A stretch of 64,000 bases of DNA from Prosthecobacter sp. (GCA_021733925.1 JAIPJY010000005.1:1-64000), one strand, 5' to 3'. Positions 26,232-35,572 are shown, counted from the first letter of the stretch. Notes: generated from the sequence alone by a model not told the origin. Translations and numbers: made by a program.

Positions 26232-28199
26232 TTATTTGCAGCCGCTGGTCTTCAGCACGGCCAGCGCTACTTCATCGGGTGTGACCAAGGTCATGCAATT
26301 GTAGTGGCCAAAGGGGCACTCACGCTCAAAGCAGGGACTGCAGGGCACCTTGTGCTGGATGACAGTGTGGCGTTCGCCGAGCGGGCCGGTTTCAATGGGG
26401 CAGGTGGAGCCGAAGATGCTCACCGTGGGAATGCCAAGCGCCGCTGCCAGATGCATGGTGCCGGTGTCATTGGTGAGCAGGAGCTGGCATTCGCGGAGTT
26501 TGGCGATGAGCTCAGAGAGCCGGGTTTTGCCCACGAGGTTTTCATGCGGGGCTTGCAGCATGGCGGAGAGCTTTTCGCCCATCTCCTTCTCCCCGGGGGC
26601 GCCAAACAACTGCCAGCGGAACTGCGCGTGCTGGGCTGAGATTTGGTTCACCACGGCGGCGAAGCGCTCCAGCGGCCAGCGCTTGGCGGGGCCGTATTCG
26701 GCACCGGCACAAACGCCGACACGGATGGTGCCATCCGTCGAAACCGGCGCGGTGCCGGAATCCCACAGGCCGGGCTGCTCGATGTCGGCACCGATGCCTG
26801 CGGCGATGCGCAGGTAGCGGTGCGCGTGGTGCTCCTTGTCGATTTTGACCTGCGGCTCCTTGATGATCTGATTGAGCAGTTTGGCACGGAAGGACCCTCT
26901 GACACCGACACGGCGGGGGATTTCGGCGAGCCAGATTTCCAGCGTGCTGCGGGTGGAATTGGTGCAGAGCACGGCGGCGTCAAACTCCACCCCCGTGGCC
27001 TTGATGCGCCTGGCCACGGCAAAGAGGCCTTCTTTGGCGGGTTTGGCGATGTAGCGCGAGACTTCGGGCATGGAGAGCCATAGCTCCTCAAGCTTGTCCG
27101 GACCGAGGATGGTGATCTTCATGTCCGGCCGGCCGCGTTTGATGGCCCGGACCATGGGGAAGGCCATGCAGGCATCACCGAGCCAGTTGGGGCTGCGGAT
27201 GAGCAGCTCAAACGGCTGCAGGCGGCTCATGTCGTAGTCCGGGGGAAAGGCGATGCCACGGCGATAGGTTGAGAGCAGGAATTTCGGCTTCGGCAGCTTC
27301 CAGCGGTTGTGCACCCAGAACCAGTTCGTGGGCTGTGCGCGGATCAATTGTTCGGCCGCCTGATTGATGGCCACGGTCAGGCCTTCGGCGGTGGGCTCCG
27401 CTTCTGCGGACTTCACTTCGGGCGCGCAGACGAGCCGCCAGCGGGCCGGGCCGTCGTCATAGACCATCATGGGCAGCACGGCAGCACGAGTGCGGATTGC
27501 CATGAGCGCCGCAATGGTGGTGGTGGAGGCCAGCCGGTCGAAGAACGGGCACCACAGACCATGGTCGCCGGCATGCTGATCCACCAGCACACCCACCTGA
27601 CCGGCATCCCGGATGAACTTCATGGGTGCGTTGAATCCTTCCTGACGGTTAAACAATGTATAACCGAGCTTTTCGCGCCGACTGCGAACATGGTCATTGA
27701 GCCAGGGATTGCGCAGGGGCTGGAAAATCGCTCCGGCTTTGTGCCCGCGCACATACAAGGACGGCACCTGGGTCAGGATCTCCCAGCAGCTGATGTGCAG
27801 CACCAGATTCACGATGGGGCGTTTGCCGTCGTCGTAGGCCGCCTGTGCATTCTCGATGCCCTCGGCCCGGACATGGCGACAGATTGCCGCCTCGGTCATG
27901 AGCGGCACTTTGAATCCGCACAGGATGTTCGCGTACATGCTCTTGGTGTGTTCACGTGCCAGGCTGCGAAGCTCGGCGTCACTTTTCTCATGGCCAAAGG
28001 CGATGCGCAGGTTGTGCAGCACCAGCTTGCGGTATTTGCGGCTGAGAGCATAGGCCACGGTGCCAAAGGCACGACCTGCATACCAGATCACGATGAGCGG
28101 GAGGAGCCACAGCACGCCTTCGATGCACCGGAACAGTGCGTAAATCAGCCACTGCACGGTGCGCTTATATAAACTGGCAGAATCTTTGGCGCGGCCCAT
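26232..28199 (-). CDS. Lipid A acyltransferase fused to LPS heptosyltransferase
   Basis: A 655-residue two-domain protein. Residues about 1-370 form an LpxL/HtrB-type acyltransferase: an N-terminal helix, the HX4E active-site motif in LHISCWEIL and the DQHAGDHG block. Residues about 385-655 form an ADP-heptose:LPS heptosyltransferase (WaaF, GT9): RSPNWLGDACMAFP at the start and LLTNDTGTMHLAAALGIPTVSIFG near the end. The first domain adds late acyl chains to lipid A, the second heptose to the core. The fusion would join both steps at the inner face of the membrane. The start at 28199 precedes the membrane helix. Confidence 0.85.
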   Translation of the reverse strand: MGRAKDSASLYKRTVQWLIYALFRCIEGVLWLLPLIVIWYAGRAFGTVAYALSRKYRKLVLHNLRIAFGHEKSDAELRSLAREHTKSMYANILCGFKVPLMTEAAICRHVRAEGIENAQAAYDDGKRPIVNLVLHISCWEILTQVPSLYVRGHKAGAIFQPLRNPWLNDHVRSRREKLGYTLFNRQEGFNAPMKFIRDAGQVGVLVDQHAGDHGLWCPFFDRLASTTTIAALMAIRTRAAVLPMMVYDDGPARWRLVCAPEVKSAEAEPTAEGLTVAINQAAEQLIRAQPTNWFWVHNRWKLPKPKFLLSTYRRGIAFPPDYDMSRLQPFELLIRSPNWLGDACMAFPMVRAIKRGRPDMKITILGPDKLEELWLSMPEVSRYIAKPAKEGLFAVARRIKATGVEFDAAVLCTNSTRSTLEIWLAEIPRRVGVRGSFRAKLLNQIIKEPQVKIDKEHHAHRYLRIAAGIGADIEQPGLWDSGTAPVSTDGTIRVGVCAGAEYGPAKRWPLERFAAVVNQISAQHAQFRWQLFGAPGEKEMGEKLSAMLQAPHENLVGKTRLSELIAKLRECQLLLTNDTGTMHLAAALGIPTVSIFGSTCPIETGPLGERHTVIQHKVPCSPCFERECPFGHYNCMTLVTPDEVALAVLKTSGCK

Positions 28200-28278
28200 G
28201 GGGCTCTTTATGCCGCAACGCCTCCGAGCACGCAACCGTTCATGCGAGATCAGCCGGAACTGCTTCGTTTGGCCTTGG

Positions 28279-29610
28279 ATGCACCGCCTTTTTCTCCTGC
28301 TCATGACTTGCTGCCCGCTGCTGCATGCCGCCGCCGCGAAGCCGAACATCGTTTTCATCATGGCGGACGATCTCGGCTGGGCGGACGTGGCTTTTCACGC
28401 CGGCAATGCGCCCACGCCGAACCTGGACAAGCTGGCCCGGGAAGGCCTGGAGCTGACACATCACTACGTGGCGCCGGTGTGCAGCCCCACGCGTACAGGC
28501 TTGATGACTGGCCGCTACTGGAGCCGCTTTGGCGTGACCACCCCGCAGAATGAACGGGCGCTGCCGTGGGACACGGTGACGCTGCCGCGCGCGCTGAAGT
28601 CGGTGGGCTATGAGACCTGCATCACCGGCAAGTGGCATCTCGGTTCGAAGTCCGAGTGGGGGCCGAATCACTTTGGCTTTGACCACAGCTACGGCTCGCT
28701 GGCGGGCGGGGTCGGCCCCTGGGACCACCATTACAAGAAGGGCGAATACACCGAGACGTGGCACCGCGATGAAAAACTCATCAAGGAGCCCGGGCATGTG
28801 ACGGACTTGATCACGAAGGAGGCTTGTGAGTGGCTCGCGGCACGGAAGGACGCCCCGTTTTTCCTCTATGTGCCGTTTACCGCCGTGCATCTGCCGGTGA
28901 AGGAGCCGGAGGAGTGGTTGTCCAAGGTGCCTGCGGGCATCACGGGCGCTGTGGCACGCCATTACGCGGCGTGCATCATGCACCAGGATGCGGCGGTGGG
29001 CCAGATCGTGGCCGCGTTGGAGAAGCATGGGCAGCGCAGCAATACGCTGCTGGTTTTCACCAGCGACAACGGCGGCAGCACCGCTGAAAACAACGGTCAG
29101 GCCTACCCGCCCGATGATTACCCGACGGGCCCTCTGCCCGGGAACAACCTGCCGCTGCGTGGCGAGAAAGGCAGCGTCTATGAAGGCGGCACCCGCGTGC
29201 CCTGCATTGTCAGCTGGCCCGGCAGGCTGCAACCCGGCAAAAGCGACGCCCCGGTGCAGATCATCGACTGGATGCCCACCTTCTGCGCACTGGCCGAATT
29301 CAAACCGGCCCAGGACCTGAAATGGGACGGCGTGAATCTCTGGCCGCAACTGGCCGAGGGAGCGCCGCCGCCGCCACGCACGCTGTACACCACAGGGCCC
29401 GGCTTCAAGTCACGCGCGCTGCGCTGTGACCCCTGGAAGCTGGTGGTGCATGGCTCCGCCGAGAAGGCGAAGTTTGAGCTCTATGACATCATCGCTGATC
29501 CCCATGAAACCCAGGATCTGGCCGCGCAAAAGCCTGATCAACTGGCTGCGATGAAGGAGCGGCTGGCCGATGCGGCCAAAGCGGATCGCGATGCCGAGGC
29601 GAAGGATTGA
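28279..29610 (+). CDS. Secreted formylglycine-dependent sulfatase
   Basis: A 443-residue arylsulfatase-family enzyme with a signal peptide (about 1-20). The CxPxR motif CSPTRTG at 68-74 supplies Cys68 for conversion to formylglycine; calcium ligands include Asp30 and Asp31 (MADDLGW) and the later FTSDNGG. GKWHLG is also present. Secreted sulfatases are numerous in PVC bacteria and desulfate polysaccharides. The ATG at 28279 gives the signal peptide. Confidence 0.92.
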   Translation: MHRLFLLLMTCCPLLHAAAAKPNIVFIMADDLGWADVAFHAGNAPTPNLDKLAREGLELTHHYVAPVCSPTRTGLMTGRYWSRFGVTTPQNERALPWDTVTLPRALKSVGYETCITGKWHLGSKSEWGPNHFGFDHSYGSLAGGVGPWDHHYKKGEYTETWHRDEKLIKEPGHVTDLITKEACEWLAARKDAPFFLYVPFTAVHLPVKEPEEWLSKVPAGITGAVARHYAACIMHQDAAVGQIVAALEKHGQRSNTLLVFTSDNGGSTAENNGQAYPPDDYPTGPLPGNNLPLRGEKGSVYEGGTRVPCIVSWPGRLQPGKSDAPVQIIDWMPTFCALAEFKPAQDLKWDGVNLWPQLAEGAPPPPRTLYTTGPGFKSRALRCDPWKLVVHGSAEKAKFELYDIIADPHETQDLAAQKPDQLAAMKERLADAAKADRDAEAKD

Positions 29611-29693
29611 AAAGTACTCCTGAGCTTTAGCTCGGCCTGGAGGTTTGGGAGAAGCGGCACTTTCCAGAGCGAGCTAAAGCTCACGAGTACTTT
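29611..29693. repeat. 83-bp palindromic element
   Basis: Inverted arms AAAGTACTCCTGAGCTTTAG (29611-29630) and GAGCTAAAGCTCACGAGTAC (29671-29690) enclose about 35 bases. The arms match except for one or two bases. It lies just past the sulfatase stop, between convergent genes, and resembles a MITE or REP unit rather than a terminator. Confidence 0.6.
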
Positions 29694-29696
29694 ACG

Positions 29697-29725
29697 AAAA
29701 ACGGGCGGTGCCTTCGCACCGCCCG
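29697..29725 (-). terminator. Intrinsic terminator of the response-regulator gene
   Basis: On the minus strand, CGGGCGGTGC, loop GAAG, GCACCGCCCG, then TTTTTCG. The stem is a perfect 10 bp and the U-tract follows directly, 28 bases past the gene end. Confidence 0.88.
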
Positions 29726-29752
29726 CTGGAAAGATCACTATTTGGTGAAATC

Positions 29753-30391
29753 CTATTTCTCCACCCAGCGCACGGCTTCCATGAGCAGTTCGCGAGCGGA
29801 AGCGAGGCCGAGCTTCTGACGGATGTTGGCCTTGTGGGCATCCACCGTCTTGGCGCTGAGGGCCAGCTTTTCTGCAATGCTGTGGGAGTCGAAACCGCGG
29901 CCCACCATCTCGAAGATTTCGAGCTGACGGTCGCTGAGCATGCGGGCAGGTTCGCCACGGGAGCCGCCGCGAGGGCCGCCACCGGAGACGATGCTGCCGA
30001 GCAGGGAAGCGCTGAAGAAGAAGGAACCAGCAGCCACCTGACGGAGGCCCTGAAGCACGCGAGTGCTGGGTTCGCCCTTCATCACATAGCCCATGGCACC
30101 AGCGCGCAGGCAGCGTTCCGCGTACACATTTTCATCGTGCATCGAGTACACGAGAATCTGCATGTTTGGATGGCTGGCACGCAGCTTTTTGATGAGGTCC
30201 ACACCACTGCGGTCCTTCAACGTAATGTCGAGCACGACTACGTCGGGCTTGAGTTTGGCGATTTGCTGCAGCGCTGTATTGGCGTCTTCAGCACTGCCGA
30301 TGACCTGCATGTCTTCCTGCTGGTCGATTAGTTTCTTAAGCCCTTCGATAACGATAGGGTGGTCGTCGAGTATATAGATTTTGCTTTTCAC
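29753..30391 (-). CDS. NarL/FixJ-type response regulator
   Basis: A 212-residue regulator with an N-terminal receiver domain (acidic pair Asp9-Asp10, phospho-acceptor Asp55 in VVLDITL) and a C-terminal LuxR-type helix-turn-helix (about 148-205: LSDRQLEIFEMVGRGFDSHS, then AKTVDAHKANIRQKLG). A Gly-rich linker (SGGGPRGGSRGEP) joins them. No histidine kinase gene is adjacent. It is divergent from the ExbD-like gene. Confidence 0.92.
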   Translation of the reverse strand: MKSKIYILDDHPIVIEGLKKLIDQQEDMQVIGSAEDANTALQQIAKLKPDVVVLDITLKDRSGVDLIKKLRASHPNMQILVYSMHDENVYAERCLRAGAMGYVMKGEPSTRVLQGLRQVAAGSFFFSASLLGSIVSGGGPRGGSRGEPARMLSDRQLEIFEMVGRGFDSHSIAEKLALSAKTVDAHKANIRQKLGLASARELLMEAVRWVEK

Positions 30392-30588
30392 GGTCGTATT
30401 AGAAGACTCATTTTCAAAAGAATGTCAAGCTTGCGTTCTTAAGAAAGTTTGAGCAAAGAATGCACTCCATTGCTTTTCAACGTTTGAGAGCATGGTCATT
30501 TGACCCAAAACCACCCCGCCGGGAGACCCTAAAAACGGATTTCAGGTGCCTAAATGCTCCCCCCCAAGGTTTTCCTGAATCAACCGTC

Positions 30589-31053
30589 ATGCACGCACAC
30601 GCCATGAAACACTCCATCCATACCGATACCCCCACGATTGGATTTCAGATTGCTCCCATGATCGATGTCGTCTTCGTCATCATGCTGTTTTTCATGGTGA
30701 TGGTGGGCAGCGTGAAAGTGGAGCGTGAACTGAAAACGAAACTCCCGGGCGAACGTGACGTCACGCAAACCGTCCAGTTCCCCGCTGAAGAAATCACCAT
30801 CGGCATTCTCGAAGACGGCACGGTCACGCTGAATGAGGAGGCTTTTGATTCACCGAAAGACAAAGCCCTGCCCATGCTGACCCGCACACTGCGGCGGGTG
30901 GAGGCTTCTTCCGCGCAGCAGAATCAGCTGGTACTCGTGACCATTCAGGCAGAGGAGCAGGCCAGCTACGAACGCGTCATCGATGTGCTCAACTCGCTGC
31001 ATCAGGCGCAGATTCAAAACGTGACCTTCACCGTCGGCAGCGAGCCGCTTTGA
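30589..31053 (+). CDS. ExbD/TolR-like protein
   Basis: A 154-residue inner-membrane protein with one N-terminal helix containing the family Asp (IAPMIDVVFVIMLFFMVMV) and a periplasmic domain. ExbD/TolR proteins work with ExbB/TolQ proton channels, but no ExbB gene is in the window. Two ATGs (30589, 30604) are possible; neither has a clear ribosome-binding site. Confidence 0.82.
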   Translation: MHAHAMKHSIHTDTPTIGFQIAPMIDVVFVIMLFFMVMVGSVKVERELKTKLPGERDVTQTVQFPAEEITIGILEDGTVTLNEEAFDSPKDKALPMLTRTLRRVEASSAQQNQLVLVTIQAEEQASYERVIDVLNSLHQAQIQNVTFTVGSEPL

Positions 31054-31095
31054 TCTCCGCCGACAGGCCCGGGCCTCAGCACGCGTTCTTTGCGC

Positions 31096-33996
31096 ATGTC
31101 ACGCTGCCTTCTCTTCCTGCTGCTGCTTTCAGCCAGTGCCTTCGCGCAGCTTGCCAACCGCCCGCCGGTACCGCAGTGGCTTTCGGCTCCTGAAGCTGGC
31201 GCGACGTTCACCCAGGCGGTGAAACACGAGGGCAAGCTGCTCAAAGCGGTGCTGCTCACCGCCAGCGATGCCACGGTGGAGATCGTGCTCGATGGCAAGA
31301 GCATCGCCACCGTCAAAGCCGCTGACGCTGCGACGGGCACGGACCTCACGCAGCAGCTTGGTGATGGCAAAGCTCATCAACTTGGGCTGCGTGTGCCGGG
31401 CAAAGCGAAGACCGCCGCGCGGCTGGAACTCAATGGCGACCTCGCCGCCGTGCGCTGGATTGTCACGGATGCCACGTGGCAGAACGCCGTGGTGAGCGGC
31501 CCCACCGATGCCGATCCGGCCACGAACCCCTTCGATTTGAAGAAGACCTTTGATGCCTACAACTCCTGGCAGCTTGCCAAACCCGGCGCGCAGAATCAGG
31601 CCACCGATCCCGCCACGCTAACAGTGCCACCGGGTTTCAAAGCGGAACTCATCCGCTCCGCGCAGCCCGGTGAAGACTCGTGGGTGTCGATGGCCTTCGA
31701 TCCCGAAGGGCGCATCACGCTGGGCAAAGAGAAGAAGGGCCTCATTCGCCTCACGCTCAGTGGCAGCGGCGATCAGAAGATGGAAGTCATCGACGACGAA
31801 CTGCTGGAGTGCCGGGGGCTGCTCTATGCGCACGGCTCGCTCTTCGCGAATGCCAACAACTCGAAAACGCTCTTCCGCCTGACCGATGCCGATGGCGACG
31901 GTGTTTTTGAAAAACGCCAGGCGCTTGTGCAAACCGGAGGCGGCGTGGGCCATGGCCGCAATCACATCAAACTCGGCCCGGATGGCGACATCTACGTGGC
32001 GCATGGCAACAACGTGCTGCTGCCCAAGAACCTCGATCCTGATTCGCCGCTGAAGAACTACGCGAATGACCAGCTCATCCCGAACCCATGGGATGGCAGT
32101 ATGTTCGATGGCAATGTGGAGCTTCCCGCCGGCCACATCCTGCGGGTGAAGCCGGATGGGAGCAAGGTCACGCTGCTCGCGGGTGGGCTGCGCAACCCGC
32201 TCGATATTGCCTTCAATCATGAAGGCGATCTCTTCACCTTTGATGCCGATATGGAGCGTGACGTCGGCACGCCGTGGTACATGCCCACGCGGGTGCTGCA
32301 GATTCTTCCCGGCGGTGATTACGGCTGGCGGCGTGGTACGGGGCGTTTCCCCGCATGGTATGCCGACACGCTGCCCAGCGTGATCGACATTGGGCTGTCG
32401 TCACCCACGGGGATCTTTTTTGGGTATGGGGCCAGGTTTCCAGCCAGGTATCAAAACGCGCTCTTTCTTCTCGATTGGAGTTACGGACGGATCATTGCGG
32501 TGCATTTCACCTGGAATGGTGCTTTGACGCCACCGAGGCAGGAAGACTTCATCAGCGGCAGGCCCTTGAATGTGACGGATGGGTGTGTCGGTCCAGACGG
32601 AGCCATGTGGTTCATCACCGGTGGCCGAGGAACCCAGAGCGGACTGTATCGTGTGGCATACACAGGTGACGACATTCAGAAAGCCGCACCCGTGAAGGGG
32701 AATCGACACTCGGAAGAAATCACCCAGTCCACGAAGAGGTTGAATGGATCCATGCGTGCGTCGAGTGAGCCGGAGCCAGACCTGGATTTCATTTTGCGGA
32801 TGCTCAGGGGTTGGTCAACTCCCGCCGAAACTCGGTTTGCAGCCCGCCTCGCACTCGAACGCATTCCCGCAGACCAATGGAGACAACGGGCGTTCAGTGA
32901 AAGTGAGAAAGACGCGTCGATGGCCGCCCTGCTGGCCCTGGCCCGGGTGGGAACAGCGGACGATTTGTCACCCCTCCTGCAACGGGTCGTGACGTTATTC
33001 CGAGACGAAGCTTTTTCGGTGCATGCGCTTCGCGTCATCAGCGTGGCCTGCTCGCGGCTCGGAAGACCGAGTGCTGAAGATCAACGCAGGCTGTTGAACC
33101 ACGCGGAACTCTCTTATCCGATCTTTGCACAAGGAGAGCTTGCTGCGGACCCGACACCGCAAAATCGCGAACTCTGCCGCCTTCTGGTCTATTTGAAATC
33201 CCCCACGGTCATCGCGAAGACGATGCCTCTCCTCCAAGCGGCCACGACTTCGGAGGACCTCTTGTTTTACCCGTTCATGCTGCGCTACCTCAAGGAGGGC
33301 TGGACGCTGGAGCAGCGGCGGGTGGTGTTTGAGGCGCTGAACAAGGCGGAGAAGATGAACGGGGCATCCACCTTCTTCAAAGCGATCAGCGACACGCGCA
33401 GCGAGCTGGCGGCGGCGCTGAAACCGGAGGAGGCGGCTCAACTTGCGGCGGTGATCTCACCGGCGAAGCCTGCGGCGCTCTCCCTGCATGCGCTGCCGGG
33501 GCATTCGTTCAAGAACTGGACGCTGGAAGATCTGGTCCCGCTGCTGGCGAAGATGGATGCGAAGACGCGCAGCCGCGACAGCGCAAAGGACGCTCTCATT
33601 CGTGCGCAGTGCGTGTTCTGCCACAAGGTGAGCAACGACCCCACGCTGCCAGCGGGTGTGTTTGGGCCGGACCTCGTGCAGGTGTCCGCGCGCTTCAACC
33701 GCCGTGACCTGCTGGATCACATCCTGAACCCTTCCAAGTTCATTGACGAAAAATTCCGCTACGTGACGGTGAAGACGAGCGATGGCAAAACGATCACCGG
33801 CAGCCTGGAGAGCGAGGACGATGAACGCGTGGTACTGAAGCCGAATCCGCTGGCACCTGAGAAAAGCGAAATCGCGAAGGCGATGATCCAGGAGCGGAGC
33901 GTGTCCGAGATTTCGCCGATGCCGCCCGGATTGCTCAATTCACTGAAGGCGGATCAGATTCTGGACCTGCTGGCGTGGTTTGAGACTATGCAGTGA
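31096..33996 (+). CDS. PVC-type haem-binding dehydrogenase
   Basis: A 966-residue exported protein (signal peptide about 1-17). After a beta-rich N-terminal domain comes a six-bladed propeller of the PVC membrane-bound dehydrogenase kind (about 175-530; blocks GRITLGKEKKGLIRL and GGLRNPLDIAFN), then a helical HEAT-like segment (about 560-800) and a C-terminal cytochrome c domain with CVFCH at 839-843, followed by the typical NPSKFIDEKFRYV and LLAWFETMQ end. It probably oxidises a sugar or alcohol in the envelope. Codon use seems to shift inside about 32400-33250. Confidence 0.85.
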   Translation: MSRCLLFLLLLSASAFAQLANRPPVPQWLSAPEAGATFTQAVKHEGKLLKAVLLTASDATVEIVLDGKSIATVKAADAATGTDLTQQLGDGKAHQLGLRVPGKAKTAARLELNGDLAAVRWIVTDATWQNAVVSGPTDADPATNPFDLKKTFDAYNSWQLAKPGAQNQATDPATLTVPPGFKAELIRSAQPGEDSWVSMAFDPEGRITLGKEKKGLIRLTLSGSGDQKMEVIDDELLECRGLLYAHGSLFANANNSKTLFRLTDADGDGVFEKRQALVQTGGGVGHGRNHIKLGPDGDIYVAHGNNVLLPKNLDPDSPLKNYANDQLIPNPWDGSMFDGNVELPAGHILRVKPDGSKVTLLAGGLRNPLDIAFNHEGDLFTFDADMERDVGTPWYMPTRVLQILPGGDYGWRRGTGRFPAWYADTLPSVIDIGLSSPTGIFFGYGARFPARYQNALFLLDWSYGRIIAVHFTWNGALTPPRQEDFISGRPLNVTDGCVGPDGAMWFITGGRGTQSGLYRVAYTGDDIQKAAPVKGNRHSEEITQSTKRLNGSMRASSEPEPDLDFILRMLRGWSTPAETRFAARLALERIPADQWRQRAFSESEKDASMAALLALARVGTADDLSPLLQRVVTLFRDEAFSVHALRVISVACSRLGRPSAEDQRRLLNHAELSYPIFAQGELAADPTPQNRELCRLLVYLKSPTVIAKTMPLLQAATTSEDLLFYPFMLRYLKEGWTLEQRRVVFEALNKAEKMNGASTFFKAISDTRSELAAALKPEEAAQLAAVISPAKPAALSLHALPGHSFKNWTLEDLVPLLAKMDAKTRSRDSAKDALIRAQCVFCHKVSNDPTLPAGVFGPDLVQVSARFNRRDLLDHILNPSKFIDEKFRYVTVKTSDGKTITGSLESEDDERVVLKPNPLAPEKSEIAKAMIQERSVSEISPMPPGLLNSLKADQILDLLAWFETMQ

Positions 33997-34247
33997 GCTT
34001 ATTCTGTTGGTTCCCAGACAAGGTCTTGGGACAGCAGTGTGCAATGAGCCATTTTATCGCGATCGATAGAAACATCGAAAAGTGCAGAACTCACCTTGGC
34101 CGTGTTTGACCATGTATTCGAATTAGAGTGCGGTCATTCGGAAACATCTTTTGACAACACACCAGCGGATGCACAAGTTATGACCGCCTACGTTTATGCG
34201 TCAGGTCCCTGCGAAGGTTAGGGGAAGAACTGCAGCTGCAGCAACCA

Positions 34248-34670
34248 ATGAAGAACCATCTTCGAAAAAGCTTTGTTATTTTTGGGACAATTGCTCTCGT
34301 TTTGATTGGGACAACAGCTTACTTTGAAAGTTCGCACAGAGGCAACATAGCGCCTAAAAGCATACAACCATGGTGGAAAGACTATTCTCTACCGCTTCCA
34401 AAGTCAGGTGCCGTCAAGGTTCCGAACGAGGTTTTGATCGAAGCAGGTATCTTGAATGATTTAACATGTGTTTTTGAGGGGAAAAGCTATTCAAAGAATG
34501 ACTTTTTCACCTACCTTCGTGAGAGAAAGAAGCACTTGGCCCAAGAAGGCAAAACTCTCTTCGTGATCGGTCACGCCGGCCCCGGATTGGACATGATGTC
34601 AGCCTCAACAGCCTTCAATCCCATCGTAGGATCGAAAAATTTTATGTTCAAAAGCAAAGCGGAAGATTGA
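34248..34670 (+). CDS. Small membrane-anchored protein, unknown
   Basis: A 140-residue protein with one N-terminal helix (about 9-25) and a soluble part containing the pattern LFVIGHAGPGLDMMSASTAFN. Base composition is clearly more AT-rich than the neighbours, suggesting recent transfer. No family recognised. Confidence 0.5.
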   Translation: MKNHLRKSFVIFGTIALVLIGTTAYFESSHRGNIAPKSIQPWWKDYSLPLPKSGAVKVPNEVLIEAGILNDLTCVFEGKSYSKNDFFTYLRERKKHLAQEGKTLFVIGHAGPGLDMMSASTAFNPIVGSKNFMFKSKAED

Positions 34671-35138
34671 CAAGTATCGATGTAATTTTGAACGAAAGCG
34701 ACTGCGTAACCCTGACCTTGGTCTGCATGAAAACCTGCCGGGAGGACCCTCCCTCTTGCTTATCGGTGAAATCCGCAGTTGAACATGCGCATGTCTCCTG
34801 ACGTACGCAGACCCTCCACGCTTCGCTTCGCGCAGCGCGTGATCGCGCTGCGGGAATGCTGGTTTCCTTTGCCAGCGAAGGGGCGGTGCTGAAGCCGAAT
34901 CCGCTCGCTCCGGAGAAAAGCGAAATCGCCAAGGCGATGATCCAGGAGCGCAGCGTGTCCGAGGTTTCGCCGATGCCCGCCGGATTGCTCAATTCTCTGA
35001 AGGCGGAGCAGATTCTGGATTTGCTGGCATGGTTTGAGACTATGAAGTGAAATGTTTAGTGAGCTTGCAAGGGTTACGCATTGACACTGCGATGAAGTTC
35101 GAGTTTGACTGGGCAAAATTTATTTAAACGCGAGATTT
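34671..35138. other. Gene-fragment region
   Basis: Apart from the chimeric remnant, no intact gene. At 35092-35124 a short frame reads MKFEFDWAKFI then stops; this looks like the first residues of a BrnT-type toxin, so a truncated toxin gene may lie here. A TTGACA at 35081-35086 has no good -10 partner. Confidence 0.4.
34812..35053 (+). pseudogene. Chimeric remnant of two neighbouring gene families
   Basis: About 34854-34888 matches the GMLVSFASEG-coding part of the small CxxC proteins at 41177 and 48142. From 34888 to the stop at 35048-35050 the DNA matches the last 160 bases of the haem-binding dehydrogenase, 33837-33996, at roughly nine bases in ten. The two parts are joined in frame, giving a 64-codon frame from ATG 34856. 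The upstream 40 bases (TTCGCGCAGCGCGTGATCGC) may be more of the small-protein gene. Unlikely to be functional. Confidence 0.7.
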
Positions 35139-35537
35139 ATGAGCGCCCAATGCTGTCAACATCCTGAAACCCCGGCCGTCGGACATTGCACCGGCTGTGC
35201 GGAAGCCTTCTGTGGAAACTGCCTGCTGGAACTGGGCGGCAGCCTTTACTGCGGCTCATGCAAGGTGCTGGCCCTGGGCGGACGGACCCCGATGCTGGAG
35301 AAGATGATGAGCCCCTGTGAGGAGGCCGGCAGTGCGATGTCCAGCGCGGTCATCGGCTTTTTCATCTTTGGTTTCATCCTGCAGCCGATGGCCATCATCA
35401 AAGCCTTTGGTGCGCGCAAACAAATCGCGGCCAATCCGCTGCTGACAGGCTGGGGCAAGGCGAACGCGGCGCTGACGCTGGCCTTGATCGGCCTGACCCT
35501 GACCATCCTGAACTTCGTCGGCAAAGTCTCGCAGTGA
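35139..35537 (+). CDS. B-box-like zinc-finger membrane protein, first of pair
   Basis: A 132-residue protein. The N-terminal 45 residues hold a B-box-like zinc site: C-C-x-H (CCQH), then CTGC, CGNC and CGSC. Two hydrophobic helices follow (about 65-83, 107-127) with a short loop, resembling small DUF4190-type membrane domains. First gene of the ubiquitin-like operon, 35 bases ahead of the next. B-box and RING-type fingers often bind ubiquitin-pathway partners; that role here is inferred from context. Confidence 0.7.
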   Translation: MSAQCCQHPETPAVGHCTGCAEAFCGNCLLELGGSLYCGSCKVLALGGRTPMLEKMMSPCEEAGSAMSSAVIGFFIFGFILQPMAIIKAFGARKQIAANPLLTGWGKANAALTLALIGLTLTILNFVGKVSQ

Positions 35538-35572
35538 GGAAGCAGTCTTTTTAACCCGAGTCCATACGCCCC

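Noticed and set aside
30392-30430. Promoter of the response-regulator gene on the minus strand
   Set aside because: TTGACA is present but the nearest TAATAC is 21 bases away, too far for a standard promoter.
34760-35116. 118-codon minus-strand frame over the chimeric remnant
   Set aside because: It is antisense to the duplicated dehydrogenase tail; no independent protein pattern.
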